DNA of 61,574 bases from Duganella radicis (GTDB lineage: Bacteria; Pseudomonadota; Gammaproteobacteria; Burkholderiales; Burkholderiaceae_D), in NCBI RefSeq assembly GCF_009720825.1, contig NZ_WNKY01000036.1, positions 1 to 61,574 on the forward strand, given 5' to 3'. The translations under genes were made by a program, and so were the position numbers. Position 1 is the stretch's first letter. Every line of letters starts with the position of its first letter. A model generated the notes under the pieces. The model made no database searches and was not told the origin of the DNA. It saw only the letters and a program-made list of their open reading frames with translations. Of this stretch, positions 23,878-33,062 are shown piece after piece.

Positions 23878-26800
23878 ATGAATTATTCGAAATTTCAAGC
23901 AGTAGTAAAGCCATCAATCATTTGCGTCGCTCTGATGCTTTCCTTGGTGGGCGCGGCACAAGGCAACACGCTCAAGCGTACTTCTTCGCAAACGTATTAT
24001 GCGAATGGGCAGTTGTTCACGACATATGTCGAGCCTGACGATGTTCGTGTTAAATTGGCAACAACATATGCGTATGACATCCGTGGAAACCTCAACAACA
24101 CGACCATAACATCTGGTGCCACCGGCAATGCTGCAATCACCACGCGTGGAGTCAGCACCAACTATGGTACATACGCGCAATTTCCGCTGACTTCGACAGA
24201 TTCATTAAACCAAAAAACATCCAGGAGCTATATCTCCGATTTTGGCGTCATTCAATCCTATACAGCTCCGAGCAGTGACATTTACCGCTACACCTACGAT
24301 AGTTTTGGCAGGAAATCGGCGGCATATCCTCCCGCAGGGGTGACCTACCGAGGTTGGGTGTACTCATATTGCGTCGGCGTGAACAATGGCACGGCTACCT
24401 GTCCCGCAAATGCGGCCTACGTCATACAAAGATCGGTTAACAGTGATGCTGCGATAAATCTTGAGCCGTGGCAGAAAACTTATTTCGACCTTGCCGAACG
24501 CGAGGTTCGTAGCGAAACCCAAGGCTTCGATGGTACCAGCGTGATTCGGAAAGATACCGAATACGATGAGCTCGGTCGCGTCTATCGTTCAAGCCGGCCG
24601 TACTATGCGAATCAACCCCAGCAATGGACCTACTTCGAATACGATGATCTTAATCGGGTGACGAAGACGACAGGGCCAGACGGCGCGGTCGTTACGACGG
24701 AGTACGACGGGCTCACCACTAAGGTCACCAATCCTCTGAGGCAGACCCGGACGACCATTAAAAACAACGTGGGCCTGATTGCGCAGGTCGAGGATGCTGT
24801 CGGAAGCACGCTGAAGTATGAATATGATGCTCACGGCAACCTGTCGAAAACAACCGATCCCAAGGGAAATGTCACCCAGATGACGTATGACGCCTACGGC
24901 CATAAGACGTCGATGATCGATCCGGATCTGGGTACCTGGCTCTACGAGTACAACGCCGTGGGGGCGCTGGTCAAACAGACCTCTCCCAAAGGGCAGGTCA
25001 CGACTTATGCTTACGACGTGCTCGGGCGGTTGACCAGCCGCACTGAGCCGGATTTAACGAGCACCTGGGCCTATGACGACTGCCGCGCGGGGAGTTTATG
25101 CCATGTGAAATCGGACAATGGCTACGTTAAAGATCTGACCTATAACTCGCTTGGCGACGTCACCACTGAAGCCATAAATACATCGGCAACGGAGCGATAC
25201 ATCGCTTCGCGATCGTTCGACGCGAACCTTCGGCTGGACACGATGACCTACCCAACCGGCTTGAAAATTAAGTTTATCTACACGAGCAACGGGTATGTGA
25301 AAGAACTTCGCAACGCGGACACCAGCGCCTTGTATTGGCAAGCGAACGCGATGGATGCGGAAGGCCACCTAACGCAGCAGACCTATGGCAACAACGTGGT
25401 GACGCAGCAGGTGTTCGATCCGGCCACGGGGCGTACAAAAACCATCGCGGCCGGCGCCGGCAACACGGTGCAGAATCTGTCGTTCACCTATGACGTGAAC
25501 GGCAACGTGCTGACGCGTGCGGACGCCAATCAAAGCTTGTCGGAGAGCTTCCTGTACGACACACTGAACCGCCTGACCAGCAACACGGTGAACTCCAGCG
25601 GGGCAGGTGTGGTGACACAGACCTATGGCTACGACAGCATCGGCAACATCACCAGCCGCTCCGACACGGGGACGTACACCTATGGTGCGGTCAACCTGCG
25701 GCCACACGCGGTGGACCATATCGCGATGGTAGATGGTGGCACCCGGCAGTACAGCTACGACGCCGTGGGCAATCTGATTCAGGAGGTGCAGCGTGACGCA
25801 TCGAACAACGTGATCCCGGCCAAGGGGCGCACCGAAACCTGGACCAGCTTTAATATGCCGCTGACGCTGTCCAGTCAGGCGTCGACGGCGAGTTTCGTCT
25901 ATGGTCCGGATCACCAGCGCATCAAGATGACGGCCGACGGCACCACGACGACTTACATAAACCCAGGCAACGCGGGCGGCCTGCTGTACGAGAAGGATGT
26001 GAAGAGCAATGGTACCGTTGAGCATCGCCATTTCGTGACGGCGGGCGGTGGCGTGGTGGCATTGATCAAGCAGAGCGGCACCGGCGATAAGACCGTGCTG
26101 TACATGCACCGCGACCATTTGGGCTCGACCACGACGGTGACCAACGCATCGGGGGCGGTGATCGAGCGGATGGCGTACGAGCCGTTCGGCAAACGCCGCA
26201 CGCCCGCCGGCGTGATGGATCCGAATAACGTTATTGCGGGCGTGAACACCGATCGCGGCTACACCAACCACGAGCATCTTGACGGGCTGGATCTGATTCA
26301 CATGAACGGTCGAGTGTATGACCCATCTACCGGACGTTTCTTAAGTGCTGACCCAGGAGTGCCATATCCGACGGATCTGCAATCTTACAATCGTTATTCT
26401 TATACTCGAAATAATCCGCTGGTCATGGTCGATCCAAGCGGTTTTGATGACGAGGAGGTTGTTGACGATCATAAGAAAGTCAATTGTGCGTGCAGCTCAA
26501 GTGGAGTCGAGCGCGAGCAATTTGGAGATGTTAAAGATTCGGCAGCGCGATTGGGTGCTGATCGGTTAGAGAAAGTTACAGATGAAGATGGTAAGCTTAT
26601 TGAGGTTCCCGTTGTAGAGGTTCCTGGTGATCGAAGTGCGGGAGATTCTTGGCGCGTGACACCTGCTGATCGAGTTGTCGGAAATATGTTGTTGATCGCC
26701 TCGAACGGAGTGCCTGTAGGGCGTGTGTTGAATGTTGCTGGGGATGCTATAAAATTTCTCAACTCGAGTAGAAAGACTACTACGTTATTCCGTGCAGTTA

Positions 26801-27096
26801 GTCCTGAGGAATTCAATGCATTAATAAAAAGTAAGAAATTCTCCTTTGGTCCTAATGGGAGTGAGATGAAGCAATTTGGTTTTAGCCTTGATGAAGTAGT
26901 TAAATTTGCTGATTTCGCATCCGATTATGCGGCCGTTATTAAGATTGAAGTAAAGACTAGCGTATTAAGTAATTTTTCTGTTACCTTAGGTAAGATCGAC
27001 CCTTTTATTTTTAAAAGTGGTGTGGTTACAGTTAACGGCCAAGCTGGGATAAATATACTTAATAAAGCTGTGAAATCTATTGAGCACGCTTTTTAA
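23878..27096 (+). CDS. RHS-repeat protein with C-terminal toxin-like domain
   Basis: This 1072-residue protein starts at the ATG at 23878, which gives a clean signal peptide (ends VGAAQG). Residues ~45-750 carry YD/RHS repeats (YEYDAHGNLSKTTDPKGNVTQ, FTYDVNGNVLTRAD and many more), then the RHS core (MHRDHLGSTTTVTNASG, RVYDPSTGRFLSADP, NPLVMVDPSGF ending near residue 856). In polymorphic toxins the variable toxin follows this point. Here ~215 residues follow, encoded by much more AT-rich DNA, with FRAVSPEEFNALIKSKKF and FGFSLDEVVKFADF near the end, reminiscent of ADP-ribosyltransferase-fold toxins, although no E-x-E pair is evident. A probable immunity gene follows within 10 bases. Confidence 0.88.
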   Translation: MNYSKFQAVVKPSIICVALMLSLVGAAQGNTLKRTSSQTYYANGQLFTTYVEPDDVRVKLATTYAYDIRGNLNNTTITSGATGNAAITTRGVSTNYGTYAQFPLTSTDSLNQKTSRSYISDFGVIQSYTAPSSDIYRYTYDSFGRKSAAYPPAGVTYRGWVYSYCVGVNNGTATCPANAAYVIQRSVNSDAAINLEPWQKTYFDLAEREVRSETQGFDGTSVIRKDTEYDELGRVYRSSRPYYANQPQQWTYFEYDDLNRVTKTTGPDGAVVTTEYDGLTTKVTNPLRQTRTTIKNNVGLIAQVEDAVGSTLKYEYDAHGNLSKTTDPKGNVTQMTYDAYGHKTSMIDPDLGTWLYEYNAVGALVKQTSPKGQVTTYAYDVLGRLTSRTEPDLTSTWAYDDCRAGSLCHVKSDNGYVKDLTYNSLGDVTTEAINTSATERYIASRSFDANLRLDTMTYPTGLKIKFIYTSNGYVKELRNADTSALYWQANAMDAEGHLTQQTYGNNVVTQQVFDPATGRTKTIAAGAGNTVQNLSFTYDVNGNVLTRADANQSLSESFLYDTLNRLTSNTVNSSGAGVVTQTYGYDSIGNITSRSDTGTYTYGAVNLRPHAVDHIAMVDGGTRQYSYDAVGNLIQEVQRDASNNVIPAKGRTETWTSFNMPLTLSSQASTASFVYGPDHQRIKMTADGTTTTYINPGNAGGLLYEKDVKSNGTVEHRHFVTAGGGVVALIKQSGTGDKTVLYMHRDHLGSTTTVTNASGAVIERMAYEPFGKRRTPAGVMDPNNVIAGVNTDRGYTNHEHLDGLDLIHMNGRVYDPSTGRFLSADPGVPYPTDLQSYNRYSYTRNNPLVMVDPSGFDDEEVVDDHKKVNCACSSSGVEREQFGDVKDSAARLGADRLEKVTDEDGKLIEVPVVEVPGDRSAGDSWRVTPADRVVGNMLLIASNGVPVGRVLNVAGDAIKFLNSSRKTTTLFRAVSPEEFNALIKSKKFSFGPNGSEMKQFGFSLDEVVKFADFASDYAAVIKIEVKTSVLSNFSVTLGKIDPFIFKSGVVTVNGQAGINILNKAVKSIEHAF

Positions 27097-27106
27097 GGTT
27101 GTTAAT

Positions 27107-27400
27107 ATGGCGCATATTTATGCAGAAGTATATATAAGTGATAACGTTCCTTATCCAAAAAAAAATGGTATCAGAACAGGGTATGCCCCTCACCATAAAT
27201 TCGATGGAATTAATTATTTAGTAAGTGGATTTCATACTTATGAGGATGGTGAAATGCACTACCCAGGGGAATATTTAAAAACGAAAATTTCTTTCCCAAG
27301 CTGGGATGAGGTTTGCGATAAGATCGTGGTTGGGGAAGGTTTTGAATTAATGGAATTGGATAGATCTGTTGGTAAGGGCGTGGTTATTTCTATTATTTGA
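27107..27400 (+). CDS. EF-Tu domain III-like small protein, probable immunity protein
   Basis: This is a 97-residue cytoplasmic protein. Compared from memory with E. coli EF-Tu domain III it follows the whole domain: AEVYI against SEVYI, GYAPHHKF against GYRPQFYF, a short V-S-G match, EMHYPGEYLKTKISF against EMVMPGDNIKMVVTL, and GEGFELMELDRSVGKGVV against GLRFAIREGGRTVGAGVV. The GTPase domain and domain II are absent. AT-rich, with AAGG upstream, and placed directly after the toxin-like tail, it occupies the immunity position. It may protect by resembling the toxin's target; that is an inference. Confidence 0.65.
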   Translation: MAHIYAEVYISDNVPYPKKNGIRTGYAPHHKFDGINYLVSGFHTYEDGEMHYPGEYLKTKISFPSWDEVCDKIVVGEGFELMELDRSVGKGVVISII

Positions 27401-28314
27401 TATATTTATGGATAAAATTGAGTAAGATTTCAAAAATACTTTTTTTCTCCTTGATCATTTTAAATTTGAAAAATGTGATGGCTGAAAAGATGTTTTTCAA
27501 TCCAATTTTAACAAAAAACAATCTTGAGCGCAGTGAATGTGAAGAAAAAAAAGGAGCGCTTTGGGTTAATGTTGATGAAAAAAAATCTGGATGCTATTTT
27601 TATTATGCTTCTTTTAAAGAGGGAAAAGCTGCCGTTATTTTTATTCCCGGCGATGTTAATCCACAGATCACGTATCCAAATTTGAATCCAGACGTACTGA
27701 TAAAATCAGCTTTTCGTACATCTCAAGCAATAAATGCATCCTTTATTTATATCGCTCGCCCCGGTTTGATGGGATCAACTGGAGATTTTCTAAAAACTTA
27801 TCACACTGAAACTGAGATAGTGGAAATTAATGCTGTCCTTGATGAGCTAAAGGTGAGGTTTGGAATTACGAAATTTGCCTTGGCTGCACAGTCCGCCGGA
27901 GGGTTGATTGCCACTGGGATATTGAGCCGACGTTCAGATATTAAGTGTGCAGTCATTGCCTCTGGTTTGTTATCTATTGTGGATTTTACAAAATCCGGAA
28001 AATTAACTGCTGCTGGTGTGAAAAGGGAAATGAAAAAATCCTATGACCCGATTCTTAACATCGATAAGCTTAAGCAGCCCGTGCCACCTCTTTATTTTTT
28101 GGCCGACCCACAAGATTCTGTGGTTCCGATAAAAGGTCAGCGACAATATTATGATGCAATTCGATCTAAGGGAATTGACGCCACATGGGTGGAGATTAAT
28201 TCTGCTGACCCTGAACATCATGTTCTAGAAGCTCGTGCTATCATCGGTGCAGGAGATTGCCTGGCGGATAAGTCATCAGGGGATATTGTTAATGCTGTAA
28301 GGAAGAAACGATAA
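27397..28314 (+). CDS. Secreted alpha/beta-hydrolase-like protein
   Basis: This is a 305-residue AT-rich gene. The first coherent start is a TTG at 27397, overlapping the previous stop, giving a hydrophobic signal segment (ILFFSLIILNLKNVMA). A TTG at 27418 or ATG at 27478 are alternatives. The fold is suggested by VIFIPGDVNP (oxyanion-side strand), the nucleophile elbow ALAAQSAGG, the acid in LADPQDSVVP and the His in PEHHVLEA. The elbow is A-x-S-x-G rather than the usual G-x-S-x-G. It lies after the immunity candidate in the same AT-rich block; it could be cargo of the toxin locus or an enzyme of unrelated role. Confidence 0.65.
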   Translation: MIYLWIKLSKISKILFFSLIILNLKNVMAEKMFFNPILTKNNLERSECEEKKGALWVNVDEKKSGCYFYYASFKEGKAAVIFIPGDVNPQITYPNLNPDVLIKSAFRTSQAINASFIYIARPGLMGSTGDFLKTYHTETEIVEINAVLDELKVRFGITKFALAAQSAGGLIATGILSRRSDIKCAVIASGLLSIVDFTKSGKLTAAGVKREMKKSYDPILNIDKLKQPVPPLYFLADPQDSVVPIKGQRQYYDAIRSKGIDATWVEINSADPEHHVLEARAIIGAGDCLADKSSGDIVNAVRKKR

Positions 28315-28331
28315 GCCTTGCGAGTGATGTA

Positions 28332-28439
28332 GTGAATCTTTATTCTCGTCATTTGGAAAAGATTTTTTCTGCTGGTGTCAATATTGACGAATTTTCATTT
28401 GAAATATTGTCGTTTGTGCAGGCATCAAAGGATTCTTAA
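28332..28439 (+). CDS. Possible 35-residue ORF overlapping gspF-like start
   Basis: A GTG at 28332 opens 35 codons ending TAATG, sharing bases with the next gene's ATG at 28439, which would couple their translation. The peptide (VNLYSRHLEKIFSAGVNIDE...) has protein-like amphipathic character. The frame is also open upstream of the GTG, with no Shine-Dalgarno visible. This is a weak call in the 124-base gap between the hydrolase and the secretion operon. Confidence 0.25.
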   Translation: MNLYSRHLEKIFSAGVNIDEFSFEILSFVQASKDS

Positions 28440-29626
28440 TGCGATTCAAATTGAAGGTGTATCGCGCATCTACGAGCAGTCGTACGTTATCTTTGGCAGC
28501 GGTTGATGAAAAAGATTCAAGGCGCCAGGCTCTGGAGTTGGGATTTCAGGTTATCTCTGTAAGCCGTCAGTTGGACGGCTTTTCTTTTAAGGTAGGGCCT
28601 TCCTTTTCCATAGCTTTGTTTAGCGAGGAGTTGCTTGCCTTGTTGGAAGCAGGGTTGAGCTTGGTCGAGACGGTTGATGCTCTGGAACAGAAGTCAAAGA
28701 CGCAGGAGTCCCATCAGATACTTGGTTCTTTGCTGACGATGCTGAGAGAAGGTAAGACGTTTTCTCAGGCATTGGCGAGCATGCCGGAAGTTTTCCCTGT
28801 GTTGTACGTCGCCACGATCCGCACATCGGAACGTACTGGCGATCTGGTGGAGGCATTGCGGCGCTACTTGGCGTATCACCGGCAGTTGAACCGAGTGCGT
28901 GAGAAGGTTGTCGCTGCGTCGGTTTATCCGTTGTTGCTGATGGCTGTTGGTTTGCTCGTTGTGCTCTTCTTGCTTGGTTATGTGGTACCTCGGTTCAGTC
29001 TTGTGTATGAAGACTTGGGGCGTAATTTGCCTTGGATGTCCCGTGTACTCATGAAGTGGGGGCAGTTTATTTCAGCGTATGGTTGGCAGACGGGTGTTGC
29101 GACTTTGGGCTTCATTGCTGGCACTACGTATCTACTTTTCCGATCTTCCGTCAAAGCCCGTCTGCTAAAAACGCTTTGGTCCTTGCCTGTGATTGGCAAG
29201 AAAATTCGGCTATATCAACTGGCTCGTTTTACCCGTACGTTGGCGATGCTTGTGAATGGCGGTATTCCCTTCGTCGGTGCGCTTGAAATGGTTCGTGGTC
29301 TGCTACAGCAGCCAGCCTTGCAACGCGGGCTGACCCATGCCGCGATCATGGTGCGTGAGGGGCGCGCGGTTTCCGATGCGTTTGCTAGCAATGGGCTGGC
29401 GACTGATGTGGGTGTCCGGCTGTTAATCGTCGGCGAGCGGTCTGGCGAGTTGGGCCAATCGCTGGAGCGGATTGCCGGCCTGTATGATGATGAGATTGCC
29501 CGTTGGGTTGACTGGTTTACCAAGCTGTTTGAACCTCTGTTGATGATAGGTATAGGCTTGGTGATTGGCACGATCGTGGTCTTGATGTACCTTCCTATTT
29601 TTGAACTTGCCAATAGCTTGCAATGA
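28439..29626 (+). CDS. Type II secretion / type IV pilus inner-membrane protein (GspF/PilC/MshG family)
   Basis: This 395-residue protein has two repeats of the GspF domain (about 62-185 and 265-390), each with a membrane helix (VYPLLLMAVGLLVVLFLLGYVV; a final IGTIVVLMYLPIFEL) and the family motif LALLEAGLSLVETVDAL / LAMLVNGGIPFVGALE. In known systems it is the platform protein that couples the ATPase to pseudopilus assembly. It starts the ten-gene operon and its stop overlaps the ATPase start (ATGA). Confidence 0.9.
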   Translation: MRFKLKVYRASTSSRTLSLAAVDEKDSRRQALELGFQVISVSRQLDGFSFKVGPSFSIALFSEELLALLEAGLSLVETVDALEQKSKTQESHQILGSLLTMLREGKTFSQALASMPEVFPVLYVATIRTSERTGDLVEALRRYLAYHRQLNRVREKVVAASVYPLLLMAVGLLVVLFLLGYVVPRFSLVYEDLGRNLPWMSRVLMKWGQFISAYGWQTGVATLGFIAGTTYLLFRSSVKARLLKTLWSLPVIGKKIRLYQLARFTRTLAMLVNGGIPFVGALEMVRGLLQQPALQRGLTHAAIMVREGRAVSDAFASNGLATDVGVRLLIVGERSGELGQSLERIAGLYDDEIARWVDWFTKLFEPLLMIGIGLVIGTIVVLMYLPIFELANSLQ

Positions 29627-31293
29627 CTTCGCAGGACATGATTTCCCCCGCTGTGATCGAGCAAGCCCGGGCAAAAGCGCTATCGGCTAATCGCCGTTTG
29701 ACGGACGTTTTAGAAGAAGACCTCGTACTTGCTCCCGCTGAGTTTACGCGCCGGTTGGGCATGACGCTGCGCTGGCCTGTTGTGGTAATTGAAGCGCTGT
29801 ACGAGCTAACGCCAGCCTTTGAACTTCTGTCGTACCACACGGCGGTTCAGCGCAACTGCTTTCTAGTGAGGGATGGCACAGTGTTGGTGTGCATTGTTGC
29901 TGACCCCTTTGATCTCAGCTTGCAGAACTTCATCGATACGATTGCTCCTATCGTTGAATACCGGGTAGCCCATCGTGCGGATCTTGCGGCTTACTTCGCC
30001 ATGCATGAGGAGACGCTGCGCGCGATCGATAGTAATGCTCAGAGCTTGCCGGAAGAGGCGATATCCGATGACTCGGTAGAGAAGTTGTCGCTGGCGTCGA
30101 TAGCCGAGGACACAAGTCCCGTCGTGAAACTGGTCAACTCGACTATTTATGATGCGCTGAAGATCGGCGCCAGCGATATTCATATCGAGACTACTCATAC
30201 CGGTTTGCAGGTGAAGTACCGTATAGATGGTGTGCTGGCCAGTATCATCGCTGTGCCTGGCTTGGCCATGGCGGAGCAGGTGGTTTCGCGCATCAAGGTC
30301 ATGGCGGAGTTGGATATTGCGGAGCGCCGCATCCCGCAGGATGGCCGTTTCAAATTGTCGGTCAAAGGCCAGGAAATCGACTATCGCGTTTCGATTATGC
30401 CTAGCCTGGTCAGCGAGGATGTCGTGATACGCGTGCTGGACAAGCGCACGCTAACCGATCAGGTGCAGGGCTTGCGCCTCGATTTGCTGGGCTTTGATCC
30501 GCTGTCGCTGGCAGAGATTCGCATGTTGGCCAACAAGCCATACGGCATGCTCTTGGTGACGGGACCGACTGGCAGTGGCAAGACCACCACCATGTATGCG
30601 GCCCTTTCGGAGATTAATAACGGCCAGGACAAGATCATCACGATTGAAGATCCAGTCGAGTATCAACTGCCTGGCGTGCTGCAAATTCCCGTGAATGAGA
30701 AAAAGGGGCTGACGTTTGCCCGGGGATTGCGTTCTATTTTGCGACACGATCCGGACAAGATACTGGTAGGCGAAATTCGTGATCCTGAAACGGCACAAAT
30801 TGCCGTTCAGTCGGCCCTGACAGGACACTTGGTACTCACCAGTGTGCACGCCAACAATGTGTTCGATGTGCTGGGCCGCTTCCTTCATATGGGAGTGGAT
30901 ACGTACAGCTTTGTCTCCGCATTGAACGGTATTCTGGCGCAGCGGCTGCTACGGTTGATTTGTACTCAGTGCAGTACGCCATACAAGCCCAGTGCTGAGG
31001 ACTTGGCCGTTTCGCGTATCAGCGCGGAGCAGGCGGCTTCAATGAACTTCTGTCGCGGAAAAGGCTGCGGCCACTGCCGGGGCAGCGGGTATAAAGGTCG
31101 CCACGCGATCGGCGAGGTGCTGTTGCTGAACGACGAAATGCGCGAGCTGATTGTATCGCGTGCACCGATTCGCAATATCAAGGAAGCGGCGCGTGCGAAT
31201 GGTACGCGCTTCCTGCGCGATTCAGCGCTGGCCCTGATGGCGGATGGTCGGACTACTTTAGAGGAAATTAACCGTGTTACCTTCGTTGACTAG
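29623..31293 (+). CDS. Type II secretion / MSHA-type assembly ATPase (GspE/MshE family)
   Basis: This is a 556-residue assembly ATPase. The N-terminal GspE-like domain (about 1-130) is followed by the Arg fingers region (DIHIETTHTGLQVKYRIDG), Walker A GPTGSGKTTTMYAAL near residue 317, the Asp box TIEDPVEY, Walker B ILVGEIRDPETA and the His box GHLVLTSVHANN. The four-Cys zinc motif (CTQCSTPY ... CGHCRGSGYKGR) is intact. It powers pseudopilus extension in the inner membrane complex. Confidence 0.92.
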   Translation: MTSQDMISPAVIEQARAKALSANRRLTDVLEEDLVLAPAEFTRRLGMTLRWPVVVIEALYELTPAFELLSYHTAVQRNCFLVRDGTVLVCIVADPFDLSLQNFIDTIAPIVEYRVAHRADLAAYFAMHEETLRAIDSNAQSLPEEAISDDSVEKLSLASIAEDTSPVVKLVNSTIYDALKIGASDIHIETTHTGLQVKYRIDGVLASIIAVPGLAMAEQVVSRIKVMAELDIAERRIPQDGRFKLSVKGQEIDYRVSIMPSLVSEDVVIRVLDKRTLTDQVQGLRLDLLGFDPLSLAEIRMLANKPYGMLLVTGPTGSGKTTTMYAALSEINNGQDKIITIEDPVEYQLPGVLQIPVNEKKGLTFARGLRSILRHDPDKILVGEIRDPETAQIAVQSALTGHLVLTSVHANNVFDVLGRFLHMGVDTYSFVSALNGILAQRLLRLICTQCSTPYKPSAEDLAVSRISAEQAASMNFCRGKGCGHCRGSGYKGRHAIGEVLLLNDEMRELIVSRAPIRNIKEAARANGTRFLRDSALALMADGRTTLEEINRVTFVD

Positions 31294-31981
31294 GCGCCTG
31301 CATGTGGAGCTGCATCCGGCGCGGATTATAGTCACGCCGATTGAACGCGGCTGGAAACCCCGGCGCGGTGCCTCGCTGCCAATTGCAGTTGATGCGGAAG
31401 CATCCGCCTCGAATTGGCGGGCTCCGTTGAGCACTTTGAAAACATGGTTAGCAGACCAGCCGCGTGCAAATGTGGAGCTGGTTGTGTCGGATTGTTACGC
31501 GCGTTATCAGTTGGTTCCATGGCATAGCGAGGTGAAAACCACAGCGGAGATATCCGCACTGGGCCGAGCCTGCTTTGCAGATGTGTACGGCAGTGCTGCG
31601 GACAACTGGGAAATTCAGACAGATTTGAGCGGCTACGGTATTCCTGGCGTCGCATGTGCCATCGACCAAGCGTTGCTGAAGGAGTTGCGCGACATTTTTA
31701 CCGAAGGTGGCATGCGTCTCGACTCGGTTCGGCCGATGTTCATGGGTATGTTTAACCGATATCGCAAGCGGTTGGGGGCTCACGCCTTGCTCGCATCGAT
31801 TGACGAGTCGCGTTGTGTGCTGGCTTGTATCAAGGATGGGAAATGGCACAGCATACGCTCGCTGCCTTGTATGGATATGGATACGGTATTGGAGCGTGAA
31901 ATCCTATTGCAGGGACTTCCTCATGACGCTGTCCGTTTTGTGACTATCAGCGGCAAGGAGCATGATACGTGCGCCAGCTGA
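31274..31981 (+). CDS. PilM/MshI-like cytoplasmic component (divergent)
   Basis: This is a 235-residue soluble protein in the place usually held by a PilM/GspL-cytoplasmic or MshI protein, overlapping both neighbours. Sequence similarity to the actin-like fold is weak: an N-terminal beta block (LHVELHPARIIVTPIERGW), VELVVSDCYARYQLVPW and later MFNRYRKRLGAHALLASIDESRCVLACI resemble the paired subdomains. The start is a GTG at 31274 with GAGGA 8 bases upstream, inside the end of the ATPase gene. The assignment rests mainly on gene order. Confidence 0.6.
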   Translation: MLPSLTRRLHVELHPARIIVTPIERGWKPRRGASLPIAVDAEASASNWRAPLSTLKTWLADQPRANVELVVSDCYARYQLVPWHSEVKTTAEISALGRACFADVYGSAADNWEIQTDLSGYGIPGVACAIDQALLKELRDIFTEGGMRLDSVRPMFMGMFNRYRKRLGAHALLASIDESRCVLACIKDGKWHSIRSLPCMDMDTVLEREILLQGLPHDAVRFVTISGKEHDTCAS

Positions 31982-32517
31982 ATTTCAATTTTTCCGGCCA
32001 CCTTAGTTTGCTACAACAAGCAGGAAAGATATTCTTGCTGTTGTCAGTTGTCCTGGCTGCCTATTGCGTATGGAAGTATGAGGAGACTGAGCAGGAGTTG
32101 TCAGTCATTCGCGCGCATCAAAGCAAGCTGGCGCGTGTGCAGTCTGATGCCAGCGCGACGAGGCAAAATGCCGAGGTGTTGTCCGCAAAGGACGAGGAGA
32201 TCAAGTACGCCAATCGGGTCATTGATCGCTTGGCGCTGCCTTGGGATCGCTTATTCAACGAGATGGAGAATACGGTTGATGCAGACGTCGTGCTGCTCGA
32301 TGTGGCGCCGGATGCGGAACGTGGCCGTATCAGCTTTACCTCCGAGACGCGGGATCTCTCAACCATGCTGAACTATGAGCGTCGCCTGGCGCAGAGCCCG
32401 CTGTTAAGGGATGTTGTGATACAGAGCCATCAGGTGCAAATCCAGGATCCGCAAAAGCCCGTCCGTTTTGTCGTAGCGGCAGACTGGCTTCGGAAAACTC
32501 AGGAGCAATTGCCATGA
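31969..32517 (+). CDS. PilN/GspL-periplasmic-like membrane protein
   Basis: This 182-residue protein has a single N-terminal membrane helix (about 20-40), a coiled-coil stretch (EETEQELSVIRAHQSKLARVQSDA) and a ferredoxin-like periplasmic domain (VLLDVAPDAERGRISFTSETRD...LLRDVVIQSHQVQ). This is the standard PilN layout. The start is a GTG at 31969 overlapping the previous gene; the next ATG overlaps the stop. Confidence 0.75.
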   Translation: MRQLNFNFSGHLSLLQQAGKIFLLLSVVLAAYCVWKYEETEQELSVIRAHQSKLARVQSDASATRQNAEVLSAKDEEIKYANRVIDRLALPWDRLFNEMENTVDADVVLLDVAPDAERGRISFTSETRDLSTMLNYERRLAQSPLLRDVVIQSHQVQIQDPQKPVRFVVAADWLRKTQEQLP

Positions 32518-33062
32518 TGCGTTTGGATGTGGCGCGGATCGATTGGGCGATTCGCAGTGCAGCTCGCTACATAGGTGCTAGCGGAGTTGCCGCCATCTTA
32601 CTCCTGGCGCTTACCGTCTTGTTTGTACCGATATTGTTGGTGCCGGCGTTGGTGCAGTTACAGGCTGCTAAATCGGCGCCTGCACAAGTGAGAATGGTGG
32701 AAGAGGCGCGCCGGCCTGAGTTGCAGAACAAGGAACAACTGGACAGTTTTTATCGTACCTTTCCAGCGCGATCATCGGTACCTGACGCGATGGAGAAACT
32801 ATACGCTGCGGCGAGTGAACACCGTATTAATTTGGACAGCGGAGAATACCGTCTGGTTTCGACAAAAGCTGACTATCTTCTGCGCTACGAATTAGTTTTG
32901 CCAGTTAAGGGTGACTACGTGTCGATACGGAAGTTTGTGATTCAAGCTTTGGTTGATGTCCCGACCATTTCACTCGACAATATCAGTTTTCATCGACAAA
33001 AATCCGATGATGTGGTGGTTGAGGCTGAGCTTCGGTTTACTTTGTTTCTGAGGCGTGAATGA
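32514..33062 (+). CDS. PilO/GspM-like membrane protein
   Basis: This 182-residue protein has one N-terminal membrane helix (about 26-48), a short coiled coil, and a C-terminal ferredoxin-like domain (YRLVSTKADYLLRYELVLPVKGDYVSIRKFVIQALVDVP). PilO proteins pair with PilN to align the inner membrane complex with the secretin. Stop and next start overlap (ATGA). Confidence 0.75.
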   Translation: MMRLDVARIDWAIRSAARYIGASGVAAILLLALTVLFVPILLVPALVQLQAAKSAPAQVRMVEEARRPELQNKEQLDSFYRTFPARSSVPDAMEKLYAAASEHRINLDSGEYRLVSTKADYLLRYELVLPVKGDYVSIRKFVIQALVDVPTISLDNISFHRQKSDDVVVEAELRFTLFLRRE

